Origin: Pseudomonadota bacterium
GTDB taxonomy: Bacteria; Tectomicrobia; Entotheonellia; Entotheonellales; Entotheonellaceae
Length of the DNA: 47,719 nt
Assembly: GCA_005777235.1 (NCBI GenBank)
Contig: SXND01000063.1
Coordinates: 1-47,719 of the forward strand
Direction: 5' to 3'
Below the pieces are notes generated by a model. It ran no database searches. It saw only the letters and a program-made list of their open reading frames with translations, and had not been told where the DNA came from. Shown in pieces: positions 17,484 through 26,325 of the stretch (the stretch's first letter is position 1; each line of letters begins with the position of its first letter). The translations under genes and the position numbers were made by a program.

Positions 17484-17999
17484 TTAGAAATTCGGGGCCC
17501 GCCAGTCGTCGCTTCCCTCGGTGCTCGAGACCTCGTGGCGCCAGGAAATTTTGCGGTAGGTAAACGTCAGGTCTTCCAGATGCGTAAAGTGCGACTGTCC
17601 CGGATCCTGGCAGTTCGGCATACGGGCCGTCAAGTCCACAATCACGGCGTCTTCCAGAATGTGTGTAAAATAATGTTCCTGCTGACCTTCTTTACTCGTA
17701 CGATACCATTTGATTTCTATTTTGGTTAACCGTTCGCCACTGGTAAGCGCCGAGTAGAGTAAGGGCGACGATTTATCAAACACTTTCGTGATGGTCAATG
17801 GACGATGGACCCGCTGCCCAGTCGGCTGGCCGCTTTGCGGATCGGTGGGAATCAAGACAGTGTGCTGAAAGGCTTCAACTAAAATCTCGTTCTGGTGATC
17901 TTGCTGCCAGATGTTGCCTACACTGGCATCGGTCAACGTGCCCTGGGTAATCGCCCCTTGTTTCTCGCCCTGGATCGACATATAGGCTGGAGTTGGCAT
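17484..17999 (-). CDS. tssD: Hcp, T6SS tube protein
   Basis: 171 residues from ATG 17999, with GAAGGA at a proper distance; the open frame extends to 18254 but that part is non-coding leader. Hcp family features: AYMSIQGEKQGAITQGTL at the start, VEAFQHTVLIPTDPQSGQPTGQRVHRPL, ITKVFDKSSPLLYSAL, and LTFTYRKISWRHE near the end. Hexameric rings of Hcp stack into the inner tube expelled by the sheath. A sigma-54-like promoter lies 91 bases upstream, so hcp probably has its own strong transcript, as needed for a bulk structural protein. Confidence 0.93.
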   Translation of the reverse strand: MPTPAYMSIQGEKQGAITQGTLTDASVGNIWQQDHQNEILVEAFQHTVLIPTDPQSGQPTGQRVHRPLTITKVFDKSSPLLYSALTSGERLTKIEIKWYRTSKEGQQEHYFTHILEDAVIVDLTARMPNCQDPGQSHFTHLEDLTFTYRKISWRHEVSSTEGSDDWRAPNF

Positions 18000-18089
18000 G
18001 GCGGCGTTCCTTCGTATGTATGGCGTCTGTATCGGGTGTCCTACGCGCTCACGCGGCGTACGACCGATAGGTTCTTGCCATGATAGCAA

Positions 18090-18105
18090 TGCACAAACGA
18101 TGCCA
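18090..18105 (-). promoter_or_regulatory. Sigma-54-like promoter of hcp
   Basis: On the minus strand the sequence is TGGCATCGTTTGTGCA. It keeps the invariant GG and GC ten bases apart and matches the -24/-12 consensus TGGCAC-N5-TTGCA at all but two positions. It lies 91 bases upstream of the hcp start. The neighbouring gene encodes a sigma-54 activator with the GAFTGA motif, which supports this reading. Confidence 0.6.
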
Positions 18106-18284
18106 ACGGGTGCGTGCCTGTCTCGCACATCCGTGTAACCTACGAAATATACTGATCGTCTAGATTTGTGCGGACGTCTAGAGGTGAGCGGCACACTATA
18201 GCATGGGCTGTCGCCTGCGCCATTTTTTGCGCAGTCCTCTGCGCTGGTGTGCAAAAAATCGCCAACCGTGTTACCCGTCGTGCG

Positions 18285-19910
18285 TCAGCGTTTGATCGCA
18301 TAGCGCTGCATTTTCTCCAGGAGCGTCCGGCGTGGCACACGCAGGGCCTGCGCGGTCTTGGTCTGGTTCCAATTATGTTGGCGCAGTGTTTGTTCAATCA
18401 ACGACATCTCAAACTGGCGCACGATTGCCGGCAGGCTGGCCTCCTCAGACAGGTTGCCGGAGAGCACGGTTGTTTGGGAGGCCAGTGCCTGCAGCGAGGC
18501 GGGCAGATGCTCCAGGTCAAGATAGGGGCCTGCATCACAGAGCAACACCGCCCGTTCAAGGATGTTTTTGAGTTCGCGCACATTGCCCGGATAGTCATAC
18601 CGTAACACTGCCTCAAAAGCCCGTGGGGTAAAGCCTTGCAGGCTTTTATGGTACTGCGTCGCATAGAGGGTGAGGGTGTGCGCCAGCAGGGCCGGGAGAT
18701 CGTCCTTGCGCGCGCGCAGCGGCGGAATATCAATGGGAAAGACGCACAGACGATAGTAAAGATCCTCTCGGAAGGTGCGGGCGGCGACCATGGCGTGCAG
18801 ATCCCGATGCGTCGCCGCAATCAGACGGATATCCACCTTGAGACTGTGCACGGCGCCGAGCGGCCGCACCTCGCCCTCTTGGATGACGCGCAGGAATTTG
18901 GCCTGCATGCTCAAGGGCATATCGCCAATTTCATCCAGACACCGCGTCCCCCCGTTGGCAGCCTCTAACAGACCTTGTTTCTCCGTATTGGCGCCGGTAA
19001 AAGCGCCACGTCGATAGCCAAAAAACTCGCTTTCGAGGAGATCTGCCGGGAGCGCGGCACAATTATGACTGATCAAAGCGTGCTGCCGGCGCGGGCTGTT
19101 ATGGTGAATCGTCGTGGCCAGGAGCTCTTTGCCCGTGCCAGTCTCGCCGTGGAGTAACACCGTGGCGTCGGTAGAGCAAACTTTCCGTACCATATTAAAG
19201 ACCTGGCGCATGGCCTGACTGACCCCAATGATGCTGGGGACGGCTGGCGACTCGGGCAGTAGGTGAGCGCTCAGAGAGACATGGGCGTCAGCGTTTGGCT
19301 GGCGCTGCCCCAGCAGTGCAACCAGGCGGCGGTTTTCCGCTAGGAGGCGGACATTATCAATAGCCATCGCCGCTTGCGCGGCAAAGGCCGTGACGACACT
19401 CTCAAGCGTCGCGGGAAAAGGTTGCACGTGCGCGTTCGTGGGCTCGTGGCAATTGGCCAGTTGTAAAACCCCGACGGTGACCCCGCTGGGGGTGCGCAGA
19501 GGGACGACCAGCACCGACGTGGTGCGGTAGGCGGTGGCGCGGTCTAGGCGCTGGAGATCGCTGCAGTCAAAGCCGGAATACTGATAGATGTCGGCAATCT
19601 GCACTAGGCTGCCCGTGCAGGCAGAATAGGCACAACAATGCGTCAGGTGGGGTTTGTCCGCCACATACAGCGGAACCTGGGGCAACTCCTCGTGGCGCAG
19701 GGGTACGGCGGTGTTTTGATAGACTTCAACATACAAGTGCCGCTTCGTATGATCGAGCAAGTAGACCATGCCGACCTCGGCATGCGTCAACGTCCGCGCC
19801 GAAGTCACGATCATGTTCAGCAGACGTTGCAGATCCGGTTCCGTGGACAGCGAGGTGGCAATTTTAATGAGTTCAGCAACGGTGCTCAGGGTATCGGGGA
19901 AGTGGTTCAT
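18285..19910 (-). CDS. Sigma-54-dependent activator with GAF domain (VasH-like)
   Basis: 541 residues. The N-terminal half (about 1-190) is a GAF sensor domain (LTHAEVGMVYLLD...VLVVPLRTPSGVTVGVLQLAN). The centre is an AAA+ domain with Walker A GETGTGKELLA, the sigma-54-contacting loop GAFTGAN, Walker B TRCLDEIGD and arginine-finger region FREDLYYRL. The C-terminus is a Fis-type helix-turn-helix (NWNQTKTAQALRVPRRTLLEK). It lies between clpV and hcp in the T6SS operon, as VasH does in Vibrio cholerae, where it turns on hcp operons with RpoN. The start has GAGGGAA upstream. The GAF ligand is unknown. Confidence 0.9.
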   Translation of the reverse strand: MNHFPDTLSTVAELIKIATSLSTEPDLQRLLNMIVTSARTLTHAEVGMVYLLDHTKRHLYVEVYQNTAVPLRHEELPQVPLYVADKPHLTHCCAYSACTGSLVQIADIYQYSGFDCSDLQRLDRATAYRTTSVLVVPLRTPSGVTVGVLQLANCHEPTNAHVQPFPATLESVVTAFAAQAAMAIDNVRLLAENRRLVALLGQRQPNADAHVSLSAHLLPESPAVPSIIGVSQAMRQVFNMVRKVCSTDATVLLHGETGTGKELLATTIHHNSPRRQHALISHNCAALPADLLESEFFGYRRGAFTGANTEKQGLLEAANGGTRCLDEIGDMPLSMQAKFLRVIQEGEVRPLGAVHSLKVDIRLIAATHRDLHAMVAARTFREDLYYRLCVFPIDIPPLRARKDDLPALLAHTLTLYATQYHKSLQGFTPRAFEAVLRYDYPGNVRELKNILERAVLLCDAGPYLDLEHLPASLQALASQTTVLSGNLSEEASLPAIVRQFEMSLIEQTLRQHNWNQTKTAQALRVPRRTLLEKMQRYAIKR

Positions 19911-19929
19911 AGCGCGTCTTCCCTCGGTG

Positions 19930-22566
19930 TTAAACCAGAAAATCGTAGGTAAAGAGCCCCTGCGGATCGAGCCCTATCTGCAGCGTATGAGGGGTCGTTG
20001 CGCTCTGCATCTGCTGCAAAATGGCCGTGGCGATATCAGGGAGCAGCGTGGCCCGCATCATATGGTCGATATTACGAGCGCCGCTCTCGACCTCCGTGCA
20101 GCGTGCCACCAGTTGCTGCACCACGCGCTGGTCGTACTGCACATGCATACGTTGCTGCGCGGCCAGGCGCGTGGCGAGCTGTTGGAGTTTCATGGTGACA
20201 ATACTGTGCAGCACCTCCGTTGCAAGCGGCACGAAGGGGACAATTTCCATGCGCGCCAGCAGGGCAGGTTTGAAATGCGCGCTGAGGATGGGGCGAATGG
20301 CCGCGAGCACGGTGCCTGGAGTGTCTGGCCCCCAAGCGCTGATGACATCGGAGGCGAGATTGCTGGTCATACAAACGACCGTATTTTTGAAATCAATGAC
20401 GCGCCCTTCGCCATCGGCTAGCATGCCTTTGTCAAACACTTGATAAAACAAGTTCATGACTTCCGGGTCGGCTTTTTCTACTTCATCGAGCAAGACGAGC
20501 GCGTACGGCCGGTGCCGCACGGCTTCGGTCAACACACCACCCTCGCCCTAGCCGACATAGCCGGGCGGGGAGCCAATGAGGCGCGACACGGTATGCTTTT
20601 CTTGAAACTCCGACATGTTAATGATGACCATGGCCTGGGCGCCACCGAACAGCAGGTCGGCCATGCCCAGAGCGCACTCGGTTTTGCCGACCCCACTGGG
20701 CCCGACAAACAGGAAGACCCCGAGCGGGGCCTGCGGATTGCCGAGGCCGGTCTTGGCCGTCCGTATGCCGCGATCGATGGCCGCCAGCGCCGCATCTTGC
20801 CCGTGAATGCGCTGCTGCAGACGGCTGCGAAAGGTCAGCAGGGACTCGACGTCATCGTGCAGCATGTCGCGTACTGGAATCCCGGTCCAATCAGCAATGA
20901 CGGTACGAATGACGGCAGGCGTGACTTCATACTGTAATAAGGGGTCATCGCCCTGCAACGCCGCCAGGGCGGTCCTGGCGTTATCAAAGGTCTGACGCAG
21001 GCTGGCGTTGTCGCTGGCTGGGGCAGCTGCCGCCGCGTCGGTGGCTGGCGCCGTGAGTTGTTGGCGCAGCTGCAACAGCTCCTGGACCGCCTGCCGTTCC
21101 TGCTCCCAGCGCTGCGTCAGACGGCTGATGTCGGCTTCCAGCGTGTCGATGTCGGCTTCCAGGGCCGCGACGCGGGCGGCCTCGTGTTGCACCACGGTGG
21201 CGTTGTCACGCTGCACGGCATCCAATTCGCGGCGCACAGCGTGCAGGCGGCGTTCGCAGTCGTCGAGGGCATCCGGTTTAGCGGTGAGATGAATTTTGAC
21301 CCGGGCGCTGGCTGTATCCAGCAGATCGACCGCTTTATCCGGCAATTGCCGCCCGGCCAGGTAACGGGCCGAAAGCTGAGCCGCGGCGACGAGGGCGTCG
21401 TCGCGAATATACACCTGGTGCGCCGCTTCATAGGTGTCGCGCAGCCCACGCAGGATCACCACGGCCTCGTCGGGGGACGGCTCTGCCAGGGTGACGAGCT
21501 GAAAGCGGCGGGCCAGCGCGGCATCTTTTTCAAAGTATTTTTTGTACTCTGACCAGGTGGTGGCCGCGATCGTGCGTAACTCCCCACGTGCCAGGGCTGG
21601 CTTCAGTAAATTGGCCGCATCACCGCTGCCCGGCGCCCCGCCAGCGCCAATCAGCGTATGGGCCTCGTCAATAAACAGAATGATCGGGGTGGGCGAGGCT
21701 TTGACTTCGGCAATGACCGCCTTGAGCCGATTCTCAAATTCGCCCCGGACCCCGGCCCCAGCCTGCAACAGCCCCAGATCCAGTCCATGAATGGCCACAT
21801 CGCGTAAGAGGTCTGGGACGTCACCCTGCACGATCTTCAGCGCCAGCCCTTCGACCACCGCGGTTTTGCCGACGCCGGCGTCGCCGACGGCCAGCGGATT
21901 GTTTTTCCGCCGCCGTCCCAGAATATCAATCATCTGACGGATTTCGCGATCTCGACAAAAGACCGGGTCAATCTCACCGGCGCGTGCTTTCCCCGTGAAA
22001 TCAATCGTAAAGCGTTGTAACGCACTGTCTTCTGTGGCAGCCAGGGCTGGGGACAGCCCTGGAGCGGTGGTACGACTGGGCGGCGGACTTTCACTGGACG
22101 TGGCGATCAGCGTGAGCAAGGTCTGGCGCAGTGCCTCGGGCGGCATCTCCTGCCACACCTCGCGGGGCACATCCGGGAGCCAGCGCGGCGCATCGGCGAG
22201 CAAGGCCGTCCATAACACCCCAGAGCGCAGTGCCGCGAGCCCATAGTCCAGGGACGCCAGCAGCCAGGCATCCGCCAACCAGTCAAAGAGCACCGGCGAG
22301 AACACCGGACGCCGGCGTGGATTACCAGTGCGGAGGTGTTCCAGAGCCTTGTGCAAGGCGTGCGTGAGCTGGGCCACGTCAACGCGGTAATGCTGCAGAA
22401 TCAGGCCGACGTCGTTGTCCCGTGCGCTGACCAGGGACAGCAGGCAATGCTCGACGGTCACTTCATAATGGGTCCGTTGCATACAGACACTGGCCGCCTG
22501 TTCGAAAGCTTGGCGACAGTAGGGATTCAATTTGTGCAGTAGGGCTTCAGGCTCGGGGGTACGCAT
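19930..22566 (-). pseudogene. tssH: ClpV (TssH) AAA+ ATPase, interrupted by one in-frame TAG
   Basis: Two open stretches, 22566-20548 and 20535-19930, lie in the same frame and together make a full-length ClpV of about 878 codons. The N-domain (residues about 1-160) binds the sheath. The first AAA domain has [17 protein letters not shown] and ILFIDEAHTLIGAGG. A coiled-coil middle domain follows. The second AAA domain has FLFVGPSGVGKTECAL, INMSEFQEKHTVSRLIGSPPGYVG, then codon 673 = TAG (20550-20548), then GEGGVLTEAVRHRPYALVLLDEVEKA. The stop replaces the Tyr of the near-invariant GYVGYGEGG, one base from TAT/TAC. As read, sheath recycling would fail. A sequencing error or readthrough cannot be excluded. 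Confidence 0.9.
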
Positions 22567-22575
22567 GTCTCGTCC

Positions 22576-23784
22576 TCATAGGGTCGTGCCAACGCGGGTA
22601 TCCCGTCCGGGAAAACTGACGGACACCGTGTCCTCGCGTGGTGCGCCAAGCCAGGTTGACCACCCGAGACGACAGGGACTGTCGTCCTGCAAGCGTAAGG
22701 GCGGCACCTCCGAGGCATATACCTGGCATTCCAGGTCAAACTCTAAGGGGTCGCGCAGGATAAAGTACAGAAGCGCGCGGATTTCATGCGCATAGAGGCC
22801 GGTGGGCAAAAAACGCTGCAACACCTCCCACGAGACCGGGCCAATGGTAAGGCGAAATTTGCCACTGCGGTCGTAAAAGCGCTCCCCGAGTATCGTATCT
22901 TCCCCGAGTTGCTGATTGGCCTCACCGAGACGCAGCCGTTGTTCCAGGGCTACGGGCACCCAGCGCCCGATGCACTCGTCAACACGGACCGGAATCTGCC
23001 GGAAATAGTGGGCGACGAGACGGGCGACCACAGCGCCCGAGGTCGTCCGCATGGTGAGCAGGCCCAGATAGGGCAGCAAGCGATGCCAGGCGAGATCCGT
23101 CCGCTGCTGCCGTTCGGCGCTGCTGACGCCGATCAGGGCGAAGAGCCAGGACGAGAACGTATCCTCTGCGGCGGGTTGATATTGCACATAGTAGCGATAT
23201 TTTTCCCAACAGCGGTAGAACAACGACAGCAGACGATGGTGAAACAGATCGAGAAAATGCCGCAAGATGGGCTCCTCCTCGCCGGTCGTCAGCAGGGCTT
23301 CCGTATAAAACGTCGGCAAGGGGGAGGATGGGCCATACAGCCCAAGGAAATTGACGATCATGTGCACCGGCGGCAACGTCTGTGGCGTGTCGGCACGGGG
23401 CGTGCTGGTCTCGTCAGGCGAGAGCGCTGCGGCACGGGCAAGCGCGACAATGTCCGCGGTGGGAAACGCTAAGCTGGTATGCGCTCGGAAGTACAGGGCT
23501 TCTTCGCTAAACGGGCGCCGTGGGCGCTCGGTGCGGAGGTCATACCCTGCCATATCGCTCGCGGTCACCAGGCGCGGGGGCGAGCCCGGCGGTGCGGCGT
23601 GGGGCATCGCCTGCAGGAGGAGCCGCACGGCTTGAAAAAACGCGAAACTGTGGGGCTGTTCCCACAGCGCCGTCTCAACGGAGGCCACGGACGGCGTCTG
23701 AATCGCCTGCAGCAGGGCCTCGAGCACCGTCCGCTGTGCCGAGGATTTTACAGCAGGGGCTGCTGGCCGATCTTCGCTGGCCAT
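22576..23784 (-). CDS. tssG: TssG, T6SS baseplate subunit
   Basis: 402 residues, slightly longer than typical TssG (about 330-350) because of a low-complexity N-terminus and an inserted Pro/Thr loop. Family features: PHSFAFFQAVRLLLQAMP, TSLAFPTADI, HMIVNFLGLYGPSSPLPTFYTE, HRLLSLFYRCWEKYRYYVQYQP, and RFLPTGLYAHEIRALLYFILRDPLEFDLECQV near the C-terminus. With TssE, TssF and TssK it forms the baseplate wedge. Its start overlaps the 3' end of tssF by 37 bases, and tssH follows 9 bases later, so translation is likely coupled. Confidence 0.93.
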   Translation of the reverse strand: MASEDRPAAPAVKSSAQRTVLEALLQAIQTPSVASVETALWEQPHSFAFFQAVRLLLQAMPHAAPPGSPPRLVTASDMAGYDLRTERPRRPFSEEALYFRAHTSLAFPTADIVALARAAALSPDETSTPRADTPQTLPPVHMIVNFLGLYGPSSPLPTFYTEALLTTGEEEPILRHFLDLFHHRLLSLFYRCWEKYRYYVQYQPAAEDTFSSWLFALIGVSSAERQQRTDLAWHRLLPYLGLLTMRTTSGAVVARLVAHYFRQIPVRVDECIGRWVPVALEQRLRLGEANQQLGEDTILGERFYDRSGKFRLTIGPVSWEVLQRFLPTGLYAHEIRALLYFILRDPLEFDLECQVYASEVPPLRLQDDSPCRLGWSTWLGAPREDTVSVSFPGRDTRVGTTL

Positions 23785-25505
23785 GGATACGTGTCTCCCC
23801 GCTCGACGTTGTGGACGATGAACGTGTGAAAGGAATTGATCGTGGCGTAGAGGGCGAAAAATTCGTGCAAGATGGCGGTAAAGAGATACAAATCGCCTTC
23901 ACTGGTAAACTTGCTGCCGTGCACTTCCAGGTCAATCTGCACCCCGCGAATCGGCGAGCCTTTGAGGAGACGCTCAATGGCTGTGGTCCGAATCGCCACG
24001 AGGCCCTCCATCCGCAAGGCATGCTCACGGGCACTGTGCAGGTCGTAGCGCTGCTGGAAATTGTAGGTGGACAGCAGGCGGCGTAAGGTGGGCAGCGACG
24101 TCAGCGAGGAGTAATGCAGCGCCATATTGGCAATCAACTGCCAGGGCAAGCCCCCGTCCAACGGGGGCAGCACGCTAGGCGTCACTGGGGTGATATTGTG
24201 AAAGCGGGCAAAGGCCGGGGAGGTGCTCGTATGCAGGGCAATGTCCCCGATGCGTAACTGTTCCGGCAGATGCCGGTTGCTACAGGTGAGACGGAGCGCA
24301 ATCGTTTCCGGCTCTGGAACAGCCCGCGTATCGGCAGGAGTGACAAACGCGATGTAGCGATCGGTGCCCGTGCCGAGGACCGCTGGTTTGAGACGGGTGC
24401 GATAATAAATGGCCTGGCGATCATCGTCGATCACGGCGCGATCAAAGGACAAAAACGGCTGATAGACGTGCGGCGTGCCCTGCCCTTGGACCCAGCCGAC
24501 GACGTGGTCAATCGTATTGATCTCACAGTGTTCTGGGGCGTATTCGGCCGGACGCACGAGATATTCGACCTGGCGATGGTCCAGGCGAATGGGATCGGCA
24601 GGCTGGGAGAACAGGTTGACAATCGGGGTGCAGTGTAAGGCGATATGATCCTCGGTGAGATGCACGGAGGTTTCGAGCGGGCGGGAAAACGTACACGCCA
24701 GCTCAAAACCGTCGGCGCGTTCCAGGCGGGCCAAATGCGGGGCCAGGCCCGTGACATCGACAAAGAGAAATTTGCGCGGCAGCGTAAAGTATTCTTGCAG
24801 CAGTCGATAGCCTACAAAGGCGTTGGGGGGATACGGCAGTAAGCTTTCCTCTTCCGTGAAGCCGACCGGGCGCACCTTGGGCGGCGGCGCGCTGGCGGCA
24901 GGGAGGTCTGCCGCGGTGCGCACGCTGATGCTCTCCAGATAATGGCAGAACCAGACATAGAGCGCTTGGCTGACAAAGAGATCGCCATGAAAATAGAGCC
25001 GCAGGGTATCCATGGGCATCGCCGCCAGCGTAGTCCGGGGATGACAGGCAAAGCGCAGCGTCAGTTGCGCCGTGGGGCCAACCTGACGCACGCTGAGGGC
25101 TTGCAGCGTGAGTGGATGGAGGGTGACGTCATAGCAGGTGCGAAAGCGACAGCGCGTGCCCTCCAGCGGTTCGGCATCGACCTCCGTGCCACGTGGAATG
25201 TGCTGGGACGTGGTCACGCGGTCTGGAATGCTCTCAAAGCGCAACAGGGACATGGCTGGCACGGGTCGTAAATAGTGCGGCCAGAGTAAGCCCATGAGTT
25301 CATGCGTCACCTCGGGCAATTCGTCATCGAGCTTTTGCCGTAAACGGCCACTGAGAAACGCAAACCCTTCGAGTAAGCGCTCCACGTCCGGGTCACTGCC
25401 CGGTTCCGCCAGAAACGGCGCCAGGCGCGGATATGTCCGTGCAAACGCCTGGCCCATCTCCCGTAAGAAACTCAGCTCATCCGCATAATACGTATTAAAG
25501 GACAT
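23748..25505 (-). CDS. tssF: TssF, T6SS baseplate subunit
   Basis: 585 residues, normal length for TssF (VasA/ImpG). It starts with the family hallmark YYADELSFLREMGQAFARTYPRLAPFL, then SDPDVERLLEGFAFLSGRLRQKLDDELPEVTHELMGLLWPHYLRPVPAM. Later blocks GYRLLQEYFTLPRKFLFVDVTGL and FGRPIRGVQIDLEVHG-like sequence (here GSPIRGVQIDLEVHGSKFTSEGDLYLFTAILHEFFALYATINSF) complete the match. TssF makes most of the wedge contacts around the VgrG hub. The stop lies inside the tssG coding region, and the start is 6 bases after tssE. Confidence 0.95.
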   Translation of the reverse strand: MSFNTYYADELSFLREMGQAFARTYPRLAPFLAEPGSDPDVERLLEGFAFLSGRLRQKLDDELPEVTHELMGLLWPHYLRPVPAMSLLRFESIPDRVTTSQHIPRGTEVDAEPLEGTRCRFRTCYDVTLHPLTLQALSVRQVGPTAQLTLRFACHPRTTLAAMPMDTLRLYFHGDLFVSQALYVWFCHYLESISVRTAADLPAASAPPPKVRPVGFTEEESLLPYPPNAFVGYRLLQEYFTLPRKFLFVDVTGLAPHLARLERADGFELACTFSRPLETSVHLTEDHIALHCTPIVNLFSQPADPIRLDHRQVEYLVRPAEYAPEHCEINTIDHVVGWVQGQGTPHVYQPFLSFDRAVIDDDRQAIYYRTRLKPAVLGTGTDRYIAFVTPADTRAVPEPETIALRLTCSNRHLPEQLRIGDIALHTSTSPAFARFHNITPVTPSVLPPLDGGLPWQLIANMALHYSSLTSLPTLRRLLSTYNFQQRYDLHSAREHALRMEGLVAIRTTAIERLLKGSPIRGVQIDLEVHGSKFTSEGDLYLFTAILHEFFALYATINSFHTFIVHNVERGDTYPWPAKIGQQPLL

Positions 25506-25511
25506 GTGCTG

Positions 25512-26237
25512 TCACCTGCGAATCACCACGTATCCCGAGGTGTCGAGTAGGCTTTCAAACCACACGACTGGCATCTCCCCTGGCACCGCCAGATGGGCGG
25601 TAATCTCAAAGCGCAGCCGAAAGCGCTCGGTGTCGTCCGGCACATAGCGTACCCGCACCTGGTGCAGGCGCGGCTCATAGCGCCGAATGGAGGTTTGGAT
25701 GGCCTGCTGGATTTCCAGAATGGCGTCGGGAAACTGCGCGGCCATGTCGTTGAAGTCCGGCATCCCATACGAGGGCCACAAGGGCACGCTGCCGCGATGG
25801 ACATTGAGCATTTTCTGCAGATGCTGGAGCACCGAGGCCAGCAACCGCGATACGTCCTGGCGTTCCGCGGCGAGGCGTCCCCGCATGGCGGCGACCTCAC
25901 CAGATGGCAACACCGTCATGGCCAGCCAGAACGGCAGGTGGACCACCTCGTGGCCCGTGCTCAACCCCAGGGTGGCATTGGCTTCAACCCGCAGCCCCAG
26001 CGGATCCTGGGAGGGTGCAGCAGTCGTGAGGCTGACGTCCTGCAAGCGGGGTTCGTACTGCTCGATAATCTCCTGGATCGTCTCTTGCAGCTTCAGCTGG
26101 TCCTGCCGTGAGCGGAGTATCTCCGGTGGCCACGGCGCCAGGCTGGTCAGCATTCCCTGGCGGATGTGGCGCAGCACCGTGTCAATTTCTCCAGCCCGCT
26201 GGAGACGTTCCACCAGGCTCCCAAAATTACCGAGCAT
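25512..26237 (-). CDS. tssE: TssE baseplate protein with two gp25-like halves
   Basis: 241 residues from ATG 26237 (AGGA six bases upstream); the open frame continues to 26483 without a ribosome site. The C-terminal half (about 120-241) is a normal gp25/TssE: ASVLQHLQKMLNVHRGSVPLWPSYGMPDFNDM, then IQQAIQTSIRRYEPRLHQVRVRYV. The N-terminal half repeats the theme with TVLRHIRQGMLTSL...ETIQEIIEQYEPRLQDVSLT and a following beta-rich part. Usual TssE proteins have about 130-170 residues, so this one looks like an internal duplication in which the first copy has diverged. TssE joins the baseplate to the first sheath ring. Confidence 0.85.
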   Translation of the reverse strand: MLGNFGSLVERLQRAGEIDTVLRHIRQGMLTSLAPWPPEILRSRQDQLKLQETIQEIIEQYEPRLQDVSLTTAAPSQDPLGLRVEANATLGLSTGHEVVHLPFWLAMTVLPSGEVAAMRGRLAAERQDVSRLLASVLQHLQKMLNVHRGSVPLWPSYGMPDFNDMAAQFPDAILEIQQAIQTSIRRYEPRLHQVRVRYVPDDTERFRLRFEITAHLAVPGEMPVVWFESLLDTSGYVVIRR

Positions 26238-26287
26238 GCTATCCTGGGCCTTCCTGTCGTGTGCAGAGGGGAAGCGAACTTCGTCGT

Positions 26288-26311
26288 AGGGGCGCCCGGT
26301 CGGTCGCCCCT
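26288..26311. repeat. AGGGGCG...CGCCCCT palindrome between tssC and tssE
   Basis: AGGGGCGCCCGG and GGTCGCCCCT form an imperfect hairpin of about 10 bp in the tssC-tssE gap, upstream of the tssE start. Its outer arms (GTAGGGGC and GCCCCT) match the palindrome at 17415-17443. It could be a REP-type intergenic repeat. Confidence 0.5.
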
Positions 26312-26325
26312 CCCGGCAGCAGCGC

